From NCBI RefSeq assembly GCF_016650815.1, contig NZ_JAEKEZ010000028.1, positions 101,001 to 165,000 of the forward strand: a stretch of DNA of 64,000 nt, read 5' to 3'. The stretch comes from Pseudomonas sp. TH31. GTDB lineage: Bacteria; Pseudomonadota; Gammaproteobacteria; Pseudomonadales; Pseudomonadaceae. Below are positions 37,072 through 46,515 of the stretch, one piece after another. How positions within the stretch are numbered: position 1 is the first letter of the stretch; each line of letters starts with the position of its first letter. The position numbers were made by a program, and so were the translations under genes. Under the pieces are notes generated by a model. It saw only the letters and a program-made list of their open reading frames with translations. It had not been told where the DNA came from and did no database searches.

Positions 37072-37438
37072 CCACAAGGGGAGCCGAAGCTCCCCAAGAA
37101 GTAGTTGCATGCTCTATTTTTATTATTGGTTTCGGGCTTTTTGTTTTTGTTAAGTGCCCTCGTCATGAAGATTTTCCTTCATGACCCTCCCAATCGGGAG
37201 CCAAGAGCAAACGGATTGCTTTGGTCGCTGTGTTGCAGTGATCTTGCGATCCAACCAGTTCAGGCTCTGTCTGAGGACAGTTTTTGTTGTTCTCGGCCTG
37301 GTCGTGGGGCACGCCCCAAATACAACGCCTCTCCAAAAGAATCAGTTAGCTGCGCCTCTCGCCGTCTTGTTTTTATTGTGCGTGAGTCGATTCGTCTTAT
37401 TTTTATTGTCTTGTGCATTGCTTGTTATTGTTCTTGTA
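37072..37438 (-). ncRNA. crcZ: CrcZ, sRNA that sequesters Hfq-Crc
   Basis: About 365-nt non-coding transcript. Minus-strand start is set by the sigma-54 promoter at 37448-37464; the end by the hairpin GGGGAGC-TTCG-GCTCCCC (37078-37095). Five CA motifs (AANAANAA) are visible on the RNA strand: 37422-37435 (AAGAACAATAACAA), 37396-37410, 37366-37380, 37137-37151 and 37114-37127. Position directly downstream of cbrB and before pcnB is that of CrcZ in P. aeruginosa. When poor carbon sources activate CbrB, CrcZ titrates Hfq-Crc and relieves catabolite repression, e.g. of acsA here. The spurious plus-strand frame across it is not a gene. Confidence 0.92.
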
Positions 37439-37447
37439 CTAAACATA

Positions 37448-37464
37448 TAGCAGGGGGCGTGCCA
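37448..37464 (-). promoter_or_regulatory. Sigma-54 promoter of crcZ
   Basis: Minus strand TGGCACG-CCCC-CTGCT with GG (37463-37462) and GC (37451-37450) at exact RpoN spacing. CbrB is a sigma-54 activator with an intact GAFTGA loop. Confidence 0.9.
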
Positions 37465-37523
37465 ACTTTTGCGAAGCCTAGCAAAACAAGGGGTTAGGCT
37501 GCTTTAAGAGGTTTTTAAGGACC

Positions 37524-37560
37524 AAAAAAAACCGGGGCTTCGTTACCGTAAGCCCCGGCT
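37524..37560 (-). terminator. Terminator of cbrB
   Basis: Hairpin AGCCGGGGCTT-ACGGTAACG-AAGCCCCGGT followed by T8 on the minus strand. It isolates crcZ from cbrB readthrough. Confidence 0.92.
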
Positions 37561-37562
37561 TC

Positions 37563-37588
37563 TGTTACGTGAAAAAGCTGCGGTAACA
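37563..37588. promoter_or_regulatory. CbrB upstream activating site, TGTTAC-N14-GTAACA
   Basis: Perfect match to the palindrome reported for CbrB binding, about 137 bases before the predicted crcZ start. An additional half site (GTGTTAC) lies at 37607-37613. Confidence 0.85.
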
Positions 37589-37635
37589 GTTTTTTCACAA
37601 TGTCACGTGTTACCCGCACACTTTACAGGTGACGT

Positions 37636-39069
37636 TCAGCTCTCGCTGGCCACCCCGGTCTTGCGCCGTGGAATGCCCAGGCGTTGGCGGCGTTCCCACA
37701 GGCACTTGCGGCTGACCCCGAGTTTGCGGGCCAGTTCGGTTTCGGTCATGTGGTCCTGATGCTCGAGGACGAAGTGCTGGAAGTAGTCTTCCAGTGACAG
37801 GTCTTCGGTTGGCTCGTGGCTGGCGTTGGCGGCGCTGCCCTGTTGCGGGGCCAGGCCGATGAAATCGTCGTCGTCCAGATCGCTCAGTTCGATGTCGATG
37901 CCCAGCAGCTCGGCGGAGATTTCCGGGCTCTCGCACAGAATCACCGCACGTTCGACAGCATTTTCCAGCTCGCGAACGTTACCCGGCCAGGTGTAATGAC
38001 GAATCGCCTGCTCGGCATCCGGGGCAAACTTCAGATCGGTGCGGTTGACCCGCGCGCTCTGGCGAGCCAGGAAGGCATTGGCGATTTCGTTGACGTCGGC
38101 ACCGCGCTCGCGCAGGGCCGGCAGTTTCAGGGCGATCACGTGGAGGCGGTAATAAAGGTCTTCACGGAATTGGCCGATCTTCGCCAGGCTCTTGAGGTCC
38201 CGGTGAGTGGCGGCGATCAGGCGTACGTCGACCTTCTGCGACTGCACCGAGCCGACCCGGCGAATCTCACCCTCCTGCAAGACACGCAGCAAGCGAGCCT
38301 GGGCTTCGAGTGGCAGTTCGCCGATTTCATCGAGGAACAGGGTGCCGCCGTCCGCCGCTTCGACCAGCCCGGCACGCCCGGCGCTGGCGCCAGTGAACGC
38401 GCCTTTTTCGTGGCCGAACAGCTCGGACTCGATCAGGCTTTCCGGAATGGCGGCGCAGTTCACCGAAATCATCGGTGCCTTGGCGCGTTTGGAGAGGTTG
38501 TGCAGGGCGCGGGCCACCAGTTCTTTACCAGTGCCGGACTCGCCCTGGATCAGGACATTGGAATCGGTGGGCGCGACTTTGCGGATCTTGCTGTACAGGT
38601 CCTGCATCGGTGGGCAGGAGCCGATGATGCCGATCTCGCCGTTACTGTTATCGACGCCCGGTTTCGCGGCACCGTTGGCGGCTTTGCCGACCACTGGTTC
38701 ACCCGCGGCTGGCGCCGACTGGCGATCACGCAGGATGCGCGCAACGGCCTGGAGCATTTCGTCGTGATCGAAAGGCTTGGCGATGTAGTCCACCGCGCCC
38801 ATTTTCATGGAATCGACGGCCGAACGCAGGCTGGCGTAACTGGTCATGATCAGCACCGGAGTGCCCTGACCCAGCTTGATCAGTTCAGTGCCCGGTGCGC
38901 CAGGCAGGCGCAGGTCACTGACGATCAGGTCAAACGAGGGAATGCTGAAACGCTCTTGTGCTTCCTGCACGGATCCGGCTTCGCTGACCTGGTACTGATT
39001 ACGTTCCAGCAGGCGGCGCAAGGCGGAGCGGATAATTGTTTCGTCTTCGACGATCAAAATGTGCGGCAT
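37636..39069 (-). CDS. cbrB: CbrB, sigma-54-dependent response regulator of carbon/nitrogen balance
   Basis: 477 aa NtrC family. Receiver with ED pair at 8-9 and phospho-Asp in LIVSDLRLPG (about D52); AAA+ with GESGTGKE, intact GAFTGA loop and GGTLFLDEIGELP; C-terminal Fis-type HTH (ETELARKLGVSRKCLWERRQRLG). Activates crcZ and catabolic genes. Lies 22 bases after cbrA and is followed by terminator, binding site and crcZ. Confidence 0.96.
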   Translation of the reverse strand: MPHILIVEDETIIRSALRRLLERNQYQVSEAGSVQEAQERFSIPSFDLIVSDLRLPGAPGTELIKLGQGTPVLIMTSYASLRSAVDSMKMGAVDYIAKPFDHDEMLQAVARILRDRQSAPAAGEPVVGKAANGAAKPGVDNSNGEIGIIGSCPPMQDLYSKIRKVAPTDSNVLIQGESGTGKELVARALHNLSKRAKAPMISVNCAAIPESLIESELFGHEKGAFTGASAGRAGLVEAADGGTLFLDEIGELPLEAQARLLRVLQEGEIRRVGSVQSQKVDVRLIAATHRDLKSLAKIGQFREDLYYRLHVIALKLPALRERGADVNEIANAFLARQSARVNRTDLKFAPDAEQAIRHYTWPGNVRELENAVERAVILCESPEISAELLGIDIELSDLDDDDFIGLAPQQGSAANASHEPTEDLSLEDYFQHFVLEHQDHMTETELARKLGVSRKCLWERRQRLGIPRRKTGVASES

Positions 39070-39091
39070 TGATTCGATACTCTCGACGGTC

Positions 39092-42038
39092 TCAGTTCAC
39101 AGCGGACGTCGCTTCGACATGACGCGGCAAGGTCACCCGAATACGGGTGCCGCGTTGGCTTTGAACATCAGCCGGGCTGTCGATGGTGATTTGTCCATAA
39201 TGCTCTTCAACGATGGAATAGACCAGTGCAAGGCCCAGACCGGTGCCTTCGCCAGGATCCTTGGTGGTGAAGAAGGGTTCGAACAATCTATCCATGATGT
39301 TCTTCGGAATTCCGCTGCCTTCGTCTTCCACGATCAGATCGACCGTGTGTTCGCCGGCTTCGCTTTTGACCCGTACCGCACTGTGCGGCGGCGAGGCGTC
39401 GCGGGCGTTGGAGAGCAGGTTGATCAATACCTGGGCGAGCCGCTGGGGATCGCCTTCGACCCAGTGATCGGGGTCGCACAGGTTGTAGAACTGGACTTCG
39501 AAATTGCGTCGGTTCAGGGCCAGCAGGCCGATGGCATCCTGGGCCACTTCCGCCAGACAGACGGGCTCGTCGCTGTGCTGATGGCTACCCGCGTGGGCGA
39601 AGCTCATCAACGACTGGACGATGCGTGACACGCGTTTGGTCTGCTCCAGAATCTGCCCGCTGATTTCCGTCAGCTCGGCGTCTTCTTCGCGCTCTTCCCG
39701 AAGGTTCTGAGCCAGGCAGGCGATACCGGTGATCGGGTTACCGATTTCATGGGCTACACCCGCCGCCAGTCGGCCAATACTTGCCAGCCGCTCTGAGTGC
39801 ACCAGTTTGTCTTCGAGCATCTGGGTTTCGGTCAAATCTTCCACCAGCAGCACCAAGCCACTATTGCCCGGTGCCAACGGTTCATCAATCGCCGCTTTGT
39901 GCAGGTTCAGCCAGCGGGTCTGGCCATCGAGTGCCAGGTGCTGTTTGTGCAAGTGCTCGTCCGGCAGGTTGATGAAACCTTGCAGCAATTCTTTCCACGG
40001 ATCGCCAATGGTGCTCAGGCGCGAACCCACCACGCGTTGCGCGGCAATCCCGGTCAATTCCTCCATGGCTTTGTTCCACATCAGGATCTCTTGATCCTTG
40101 GCCAGGGAGCAGACGCCCATCGGCAGTTCCTGCAAGGTCTGACGGTGGTAGCGGCGCAGGGCGTCGAGTTCAGCCGCCAGGCCGGTGAGGCGCGAGTGGT
40201 AATCCTCGAGACGGCTTTCGATGAAGTGGATGTCTTCGGTGACGTAGTTTTCGCCGCTGGCCTTATAAGGCAGGAAGGTTTCGACCATGTCCTGGGCGAC
40301 GCTTGGCCCCATCAGGCCGGAAAGGTTGGCTTCGATCCGGTCACGCAAGCGGCGCAAGGCGTACGGCCGGCGTTCGTCGAACGGCAGGTAGAGATCGCGC
40401 AGGGCCTGTTCGACTTCTTTTTGTGCAGCCTTGGCGCCCAGGGGTTTGGCCAGTTGCGTGGCGAACTCTTGAGGCGAAGCCGCGTGCAGTTCGCGGCGTT
40501 GCGGGCGACGGACGTTGTCCACGGCGCAGGCTTCGGCGGCGCTGGCTTCTTCGGGACTGGCGTTGGTGAACAGCGAGATCAGCGTGAACATCAGCACGTT
40601 GGCGGCCAGCGAGGCAATCGCCGCCATGTGCCAACTGGTGTCGTCGAGCACGTAGATCATGTTCAGCAGCGGGATGTAGAAACCCTGCAGATTGCCTACC
40701 AGCGGCATCAACATGGTCACTATCCACACCAGGATCCCCGCCAGCAAACCGGCGATGAAACCGCGACGGTTGGCGGTCGGCCAGTACAGTACCGACAGCA
40801 CGCCCGGCAGGAATTGCAGGGTGGCGACGAAGGCGACGATGCCGAGGTTGGCCAGGTCTTGCTCGGCGCCCAGCAGCAGGTAGAAACCGTAGCCGGCCAT
40901 GATGATCGCGACAATCAGCGCCCGGCGAGTCCACTTCAGCCAACGGTAGATGTTGCCTTCGGCCGGCGGCTGATACAGCGGCAGCACCAAATGGTTGAGC
41001 GCCATCCCGGACAGCGCCAGGGTCGTCACAATGATCAGCCCGCTGGACGCCGATAAACCGCCGACATAGGCCAATAGCGCCAAGGCCTTGTTATTGGCGG
41101 CGATGCCGACGCCGAGGGTGAAATATTCCGGACTCGTTGTAGCGCCCAGTTTCAGCCCGGCCCAGAGAATCAGCGGCACGGCCAGGCTCATCAGCAGCAG
41201 GAACAGCGGCAAGCCCCAGCTCGCACTGACCAGCGAGCGTGGGTTGAGGTTTTCGGTAAACGTCATGTGATACATGTGCGGCATCACGATCGCCGACGCG
41301 AAGAACACCAAAAGCAGCGTACGCCAAGGGCCTTCCTGCAACGGCGTGTGCAGGGCGGCGAGGGCGGTCTGGTTTTGCAACAGCCACAGTTCGAGCTGTT
41401 GCGGACCGTCGAACACGCCGTACAGCGCATAGAGGCCAACGCCGCCGATGGCGATCAGCTTGATCACCGATTCGAAGGCAATCGCGAATACCAGGCCTTC
41501 GTGTTTCTCCGGGTCGCAATGTGGCGCGAGCCGAAGAAAATCGTGAACAGGGTAATCAGTGCGCAGAAACTCAGGGCTACACGGTGCTGCACCGGTTCGC
41601 GAGTCATAATGCCGATGGAGTCAGCCACCGCTTGAATCTGCAACGCCAGCAGCGGCAGTACGCCGATCAGCATGAAGATTGTCGTCAGCGCGCCGGCCCA
41701 GGTGCTGCGGAAGCGGAAGGCGAACAAGTCTGCCAGTGACGACAGTTGATAGGTGCGAGTGATCTTCAGGATCGGATACAGCAACACCGGCGCCAGCAAA
41801 AAGCGCCGGACACCCCGAGGTAGCTCGATAGAAAGCCGTAGCCGTACTGATAGGCCAGGCCGACCGTGCCATAGAACGCCCAGGCACTGGCGTAGACCCC
41901 CAGCGACAGCGTGTAGGTCAGCGGGTGGCGAATGATCGCCCGGGGGATCATGCCCCGTTCGCTGATCCAGGCGACGCCGAACAGCACCGCCAGGTACGCG
42001 GCGCTGATCAGGATCATCTGGGTCAGGCTAAAGCTCAT
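39092..42038 (-). CDS. cbrA: CbrA, transporter-like sensor kinase, frame broken twice
   Basis: About 982 aa after correction. N-terminal sodium/solute symporter (SLC5) domain with about 13 membrane helices (residues 1-500, starting MSFSLTQMILISAAYLAVLF), a linker (STAC-like), PAS (LPMGVCSLAKDQEILMWNKAMEEL), HisKA with AAGVAHEIGNPITGIACLA and ATPase with DEGSGIP and GTGLGLALV. Frames slip at 41798-41802 (A5 for A6; GAFLLAPVLL expected) and near 41509 (CTCCGGG for CTCCCGGG; ATREKHEGLVFAIAFES expected). Both are single missing bases in runs, so the gene is probably intact in the cell. CbrA senses the nutrient state and phosphorylates CbrB; in P. fluorescens and P. putida it also transports histidine. 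Confidence 0.93.
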
Positions 42039-42204
42039 CGGCATCTTTTTGGCTCTGCAGGATGAAGGTCACGACGATCAGGATCAGCCAGAGCAGATAA
42101 GGGCGATACCAGGCGCCAGTGGCGTCGATCCACCAATCCATGATGGCCGGGGAGAACAGGTAAATCCCCACTACCAAAAGCAGGACCAAGCGATAGATGT
42201 ACAT
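42028..42204 (-). CDS. cbrX: CbrX, small membrane protein overlapping cbrA
   Basis: 58 aa: MYIYRLVLLLVVGIYLFSP, then DWWIDATGAWYRPYLLWLILIVVTFILQSQ, ending KDADEL; two membrane helices. The stop lies 11 bases inside cbrA, so translation is coupled. This matches the small gene cbrX described upstream of and overlapping cbrA in P. putida and P. aeruginosa, which tunes cbrA translation. Confidence 0.85.
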   Translation of the reverse strand: MYIYRLVLLLVVGIYLFSPAIMDWWIDATGAWYRPYLLWLILIVVTFILQSQKDADEL

Positions 42205-42281
42205 CCCGGCCTCTCTTTTTTAGGCGCGTGCCCGAAAACGTGCGGCGATGTTAACGGATGGCGGCGCTACTGCAAGTGCGA

Positions 42282-43178
42282 TCACTGCAGTTGCGCTTCG
42301 GGCAGGGTCAGTGTGCGCGGGATCTGTGCGGCATCCCAGTGGCCGATGCCCCAATTGAGCACTTCCCGGGGTGTGGCGTAAGCCAGTTCGCTGCCCGGGT
42401 TTTGCCCCAGCGCCCGCAATGCCCGCAGTAACAGCGGTGTGGCCTGATCGTCGGTCAATGGCGGCGAACGGTAGGATTTGCCGAGTTTGTTACCGTCCGG
42501 CTGAGTAATCAGCGGCACGTGCAGGTAACGCGGTTGCCGCAGGCCGAGCAGTTCCTGCAGGTAGAGCTGGCGTGGCGTCGAGTCGAGCAAGTCGGCGCCG
42601 CGCACGATATCGGTGATGCCTTGCCAGGCGTCATCGAGCACCACGGCCAGTTGATAGGCGTAGAGCCCGTCGCGGCGGCGAATCACGAAATCGCCGACAT
42701 CCCGGCCCAGGTGCTGGCGGAATTCGCCCTGCACTCGGTCGATGAAGTGGTATTCCAGCTCTGGCACGCGCAGGCGGATGGCCGCGTCTTCAGTGCCGTG
42801 CCCGGCATTGCGGCACAGGCCCGGATAAATGCCGTGATACGCCTCCAATTGCTTGCGCGAACAGGTACAAGCGTAGGCCAGGCCGTGACTGAACAGGCGA
42901 TTGAGTACTTCGGCGTAAGCGTCGTGCCGATCACTTTGGCGGACCAGTTTGCCATCCCACTCGAAACCGTAGCGTTCCAGCGCGTTGAGGATTGCAGCCT
43001 GGGCGCCGGGTTCTTCCCGAGGCGGGTCGAGGTCTTCCATGCGCATCAACCAGCGGCCACCCACAGAACGGGCGTCGAGGTAGGAGGCCAGGGCGGCAAC
43101 GAGCGAACCGAAGTGCAAGTGGCCACTGGGCGTGGGGGCGAAGCGACCGATGTAGGTGGGGGAGGCGATGGCAGTCAT
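42282..43178 (-). CDS. gluQ: Glutamyl-Q tRNA(Asp) synthetase
   Basis: 298 aa, a class I glutamyl-tRNA synthetase catalytic core without the anticodon domain. HIGH-like APTPSGHLHFGSL near residue 15, zinc-region Cys (CTCSRKQL ... CRNAG), and KMSKS-like KLGKSYRSPPL. Charges glutamate onto queuosine-34 of tRNA-Asp. The start at 43178 (MTAIASPTYIGRFAP) is used; the longer frame enters a REP. Conserved neighbour of dksA, often co-transcribed with it. Confidence 0.94.
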   Translation of the reverse strand: MTAIASPTYIGRFAPTPSGHLHFGSLVAALASYLDARSVGGRWLMRMEDLDPPREEPGAQAAILNALERYGFEWDGKLVRQSDRHDAYAEVLNRLFSHGLAYACTCSRKQLEAYHGIYPGLCRNAGHGTEDAAIRLRVPELEYHFIDRVQGEFRQHLGRDVGDFVIRRRDGLYAYQLAVVLDDAWQGITDIVRGADLLDSTPRQLYLQELLGLRQPRYLHVPLITQPDGNKLGKSYRSPPLTDDQATPLLLRALRALGQNPGSELAYATPREVLNWGIGHWDAAQIPRTLTLPEAQLQ

Positions 43179-43215
43179 GGATTGATGGTACGTCGTCTGA
43201 TCGTGCGCGATCCAC

Positions 43216-43308
43216 CTGTGGGAGCGGGCTTGCTCGCGAATGCGGTGTGTCATTCAGCTTAAATGTTGCCTGACACACCGCATTCGCGAGCAAGCCCGCT
43301 CCCACAGG
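43216..43308. repeat. REP palindrome pair (GTGGGAGCGGGCTTGCTCGCG type)
   Basis: Inverted copies at 43218-43240 and 43284-43307. The spacer also pairs (GCGGTGTGTCA with TGACACACCGC), so the whole element can fold as one long hairpin. Confidence 0.88.
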
Positions 43309-43337
43309 GTTCGGTGCTGTGCCGAATTTCAGAAACA

Positions 43338-43366
43338 AAAACGGAGCGTTCGCACGCTCCGCTTTT
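43338..43366 (-). terminator. Terminator of dksA
   Basis: Minus strand hairpin GCGGAGCGT-GCGA-ACGCTCCGT followed by TTTTG, shortly after the dksA stop and before the REP. Confidence 0.82.
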
Positions 43367-43380
43367 CGTTCAAGTCGAGA

Positions 43381-43824
43381 TTACTTGCCGACTTGCTTTT
43401 CCTTGATTTCCGCCAGGGTCTTGCAGTCAACGCACATGTCGGCGGTAGGGCGGGCTTCCAGTCGCTTGACGCCAATTTCGACGCCGCAGGACTCGCACCA
43501 GCCATATTCTTCGTCTTCGATCAATTGCAGCGTTTTGTCGATCTTCTTGATCAACTTGCGCTCACGATCACGGGCACGCAACTCAAGGCTGAACTCTTCT
43601 TCCTGGCTGGCACGATCTGCCGGGTCAGGGAAGTTGGCCGCTTCGTCTTTCATGTGATCAACCGTACGGTCGACTTCCTGCATCAAGTCCTGTTTCCACT
43701 TATTCAGGATCTTGGTGAAGTGAGCGCGCATGGGCTTGCCCATGTACTCTTCGCCCTTTACTTCTTTGTAGGGTTCGAAGCCGCTGATCGACTGGTTTTG
43801 CTGTTGCTTTGCTTGGGTGGACAT
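43381..43824 (-). CDS. dksA: RNA polymerase-binding transcription factor DksA
   Basis: 147 aa. N-terminal coiled coil (about 35-110) with the tip motif DPADRASQEEE, whose acidic residues reach the RNA polymerase active site, and a C4 zinc finger CESCG...CVDCK. Works with ppGpp in the stringent response, e.g. at the GC-discriminator tRNA promoter at 9227. Confidence 0.97.
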   Translation of the reverse strand: MSTQAKQQQNQSISGFEPYKEVKGEEYMGKPMRAHFTKILNKWKQDLMQEVDRTVDHMKDEAANFPDPADRASQEEEFSLELRARDRERKLIKKIDKTLQLIEDEEYGWCESCGVEIGVKRLEARPTADMCVDCKTLAEIKEKQVGK

Positions 43825-44156
43825 GAAATAGACCGCCTCTACTCTTGTAATCCATTGCGCAGGATTGCTCCATCACCGACACCTGCCGGCCCTGCGGCTG
43901 CAAGCGGGCGAACTTACCAGATCAAATCGGGCCGCGCTACTCCCGGATGTCGAGGGGATGACCCGCGGTGCTTGCAAATGATTGCAAAGCCTTGTCTGGT
44001 GGTGTTGGAGACCTGATCAAATATTGATTTTAGTCAAACCTGGCGCATACGCTTGAGTCGTTCAGGCCAGAGTTATAACGGCTCTGACCGCTTTAGGTTC
44101 TCGCTCGTTCCAGTGGTTGGGTAGAATCGATTTTTTTACCCGTTGAAGGAAGGCTA
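43825..44156. other. Divergent intergenic region between dksA and an aminotransferase gene
   Basis: 332 bases without a gene. It must hold the dksA promoter (minus) and that of the aminotransferase (plus). A weak plus-strand candidate is TTGAGT (44053-44058) with TATAAC about 15 bases later. A TTGATTTTAGTCAA dyad (about 44024-44037) is the only other structure noticed. Confidence 0.45.
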
Positions 44157-45328
44157 ATGGCTCAGTCCTACAGTGCCCGCAGTCGTGCGATTGAACCGTT
44201 CCATGTCATGGCGCTGCTGGCGCGGGCCAATGAACTGCAGGCTGGCGGTCACGACGTGATTCACCTGGAAATCGGCGAGCCGGACTTCACCACTGCCGAG
44301 CCGATCATCCAGGCCGGCCACGCCGCGCTGACGGCGGGCAAAACCCGTTACACCGCAGCACGGGGCATTCCCGAACTGCGCGAGGCCATTTCGGGCTTTT
44401 ATCAGCAGCGTTACGGGTTGAACATCGATCCGCAGCGAATTCTGGTGACGCCGGGCGGTTCCGGCGCGTTGCTGCTGGCCAGCGCTTTGCTGGTCGACCC
44501 AGGCAAGCACTGGCTGCTGGCGGACCCGGCTACCCGTGCAACCGGCATTTCCTGCGCCTGGTGGAAGGCGCGGCACAGCTTGTTCCTGTCGGTCCGGACG
44601 TGCGTTATCAACTGACCCCGGACCTGGTGGCGCGGCATTGGGACCACGACAGCGTCGGCGCCCTGGTGGCTTCGCCGGCCAATCCGACCGGGACCATCCT
44701 GACCCGCGATGAGCTGGCCGGGCTGTCGGCGGCGATCAAGCAGCGCCACGGCCATCTGGTGGTGGACGAGATCTACCACGGCCTGACCTACGGCACCGAC
44801 GCGGCCAGTGTGCTGGAAGTCGATGACAGTGCGTTCGTCCTGAACAGTTTTTCCAAGTACTTCGGCATGACCGGCTGGCGCCTTGGTTGGCTGGTGGCGC
44901 CGCAAGCAGCGGTCGGCGAACTGGAAAAGCTCGCCCAGAACCTCTACATCAGCGCCCCGAGCATGGCCCAGTACGCCGCGTTGGCCTGCTTCGAACCGGC
45001 AACCATCAGCATTCTGGAAGAGCGCCGCGCCGAATTCGGTCGTCGTCGCGACTTCCTCTTGCCGGCCTTGCGTGAGCTCGGGTTTGGCATCGCCGTGGAG
45101 CCTGAGGGCGCGTTCTACTTGTACGCCGATATCAGCCAGTTCGGCGGTGATGCCTTCGCGTTCTGCCGACATTTCCTCGAAACCGAGCATGTGGCGATTA
45201 CGCCGGGGCTGGACTTCGGGCGTTATCAGGCCGGGCATCACGTGCGTTTTGCCTACACTCAAAGCCTGCCGCGCTTGCAGGAAGCGGTGGCGCGGATCGC
45301 GCGTGGCTTGAAGAGCTGGCAAGGCTGA
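44157..45328 (+). CDS. Pyridoxal-phosphate aminotransferase class I/II, frame broken once
   Basis: About 390 aa after correction. Begins MAQSYSARSRAIEPFHVMALLARA; GEPDF and RYTAARGIPELREAI in the N-terminal part; PLP motifs ASPANPTGT, VVDEIYHGLTYG, and the Schiff-base Lys in NSFSKYFGMTGWRLGW. Closest in look to alanine/aspartate-type aminotransferases of subgroup I; substrate unknown. The frame changes near 44528 (GACCCGGC where GACCCGGGC is needed for ADPGYPCNRHFL), one missing G in a run. Its stop overlaps the sfsA start. Confidence 0.9.
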
Positions 45329-46041
45329 TGCGTTTTCATCCTCCCCTCGAAGAAGGCCGTTTGATCCGTCGCTACAAGCGTTTTCTCGCCGATATCGAAA
45401 CCGTTAGCGGCGAGTTACTGACGATTCACTGCCCGAACACCGGTTCGATGCTCAATTGCCAGGTCGAGGGCGGGCAGGTCTGGTTCAGTCGCTCCAACGA
45501 CCCGAAGCGCAAGTTGCCCGGCACCTGGGAGATCGGTGAAACCCCGCAAGGACGCTTGTTTTGCGTGAACACCGGGCGAGCCAATGGCTTGATCGAAGAG
45601 GCGCTGCGGGCGGGGGTGATCACCGAGTTGAACGGCTTTACCGAATTGAAACGCGAAGTGGCCTACGGTCAGGAAAACAGCCGCATTGATTTGCGCCTCG
45701 ATTACCCGAGCGGGCCGGCGTACGTGGAAGTCAAAAGTGTCACTTTGGGCTTTGACGGTACGCCAGTGGCGGCGTTTCCCGATGCGGTGACCCAGCGCGG
45801 GGCCAAGCATTTGCGGGAACTGGCGCAGTTGGCCCGGGACGGGATTCGCGCGGTGCAGTTGTATTGCGTCAATCTCAGCGGCATCGACGCCGTGCGTCCG
45901 GCAGAAGAAATCGATTCGGTCTACGCCGCCGCGTTGCGCGAAGCGGTGGCGTGCGGGGTCGAGGTGCTGGCTTATGGCGTGCGGATCAGCCACGAAGGGA
46001 TGGTCGTTGATCGGCGTCTGGAGGTGTTGCTCAACGGTTAA
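45328..46041 (+). CDS. sfsA: DNA/RNA nuclease SfsA
   Basis: 237 aa. N-terminal OB-like part (FHPPLEEGRLIRRYKRFLADIE) and C-terminal restriction-like domain with the catalytic motif RIDLRLDY...AYVEVKSVTLG (D, E-x-K). Named for sugar fermentation stimulation in E. coli; later members shown to bind or cut nucleic acid. Coupled to the aminotransferase by a 1-base overlap and convergent with the Rieske gene. Confidence 0.93.
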   Translation: MRFHPPLEEGRLIRRYKRFLADIETVSGELLTIHCPNTGSMLNCQVEGGQVWFSRSNDPKRKLPGTWEIGETPQGRLFCVNTGRANGLIEEALRAGVITELNGFTELKREVAYGQENSRIDLRLDYPSGPAYVEVKSVTLGFDGTPVAAFPDAVTQRGAKHLRELAQLARDGIRAVQLYCVNLSGIDAVRPAEEIDSVYAAALREAVACGVEVLAYGVRISHEGMVVDRRLEVLLNG

Positions 46042-46355
46042 AGGCTGATCCAGATCCCTTGCGTGTCCTCGCGGCAGGGGACGGCCGTCAGGGATTGTCC
46101 GGCGCAGGGGCCGGCGACGCATTCGCCGTCTTCGATCAGAAACAGTGCGCCGTGGGTGGCGCACTGGATCAGGCTGTTGCTGGGGTCCAGAAACTGGTCG
46201 GGTTTCCATTCAAGCCCCACCCCTCGGTGCGGGCAGCGGTTGATGTAGACGTAAACCTGACCACCCCGGCGCACGGCGAAGAGCTTCTGGCCATCGATGT
46301 CGAAACCGCGGCTGCTGGCATCGGCCAACTCCTGGCCAGGGCAAAGAAACTTCAT
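46038..46355 (-). CDS. Rieske [2Fe-2S] ferredoxin-like protein
   Basis: 105 aa. Both iron-sulfur ligand boxes are present: CPHRGVGLEW (Cys, His) and CATHGALF (Cys, His), spaced as in small Rieske proteins such as NirD-like or dioxygenase ferredoxins. No signal peptide. The partner oxidoreductase is not in the neighbourhood. The start at 46355 (MKFLCPGQELAD) is chosen; the longer frame runs across the promoter of phuT. Stop overlaps the sfsA end by a few bases on the other strand. Confidence 0.88.
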   Translation of the reverse strand: MKFLCPGQELADASSRGFDIDGQKLFAVRRGGQVYVYINRCPHRGVGLEWKPDQFLDPSNSLIQCATHGALFLIEDGECVAGPCAGQSLTAVPCREDTQGIWISL

Positions 46356-46406
46356 GTCTATCCTCAAGTGTCGCGGTTCGTGACTGGATATGTCCGGGCT
46401 TGACGC

Positions 46407-46425
46407 GCAAATGCAAACAATTATC
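46407..46425. promoter_or_regulatory. Fur box upstream of phuT
   Basis: GCAAATGCAAACAATTATC matches the 19-base Fur consensus GATAATGATAATCATTATC at 13 positions, with a full ATTATC-like right half. It lies about 90 bases before phuT and 50 before the divergent Rieske gene, so it may govern both. Confidence 0.65.
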
Positions 46426-46515
46426 AAATGGCCGCCCCCATCAGGCGCTTGCCGGATGCCGAGGATACTTGGCCTGTCAGGTTGATGCCCGGAAAACCCT
46501 TTAAGGAAGCCGTTT

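Noticed and set aside
37105..37497. 130-codon plus-strand frame between pcnB and cbrB
   Set aside because: It covers crcZ on the other strand; composition follows the CA motifs and no ribosome site is present.
44561..45328. Independent truncated aminotransferase
   Set aside because: It joins the preceding frame 44157-44615 at a missing G to form one normal-length enzyme.
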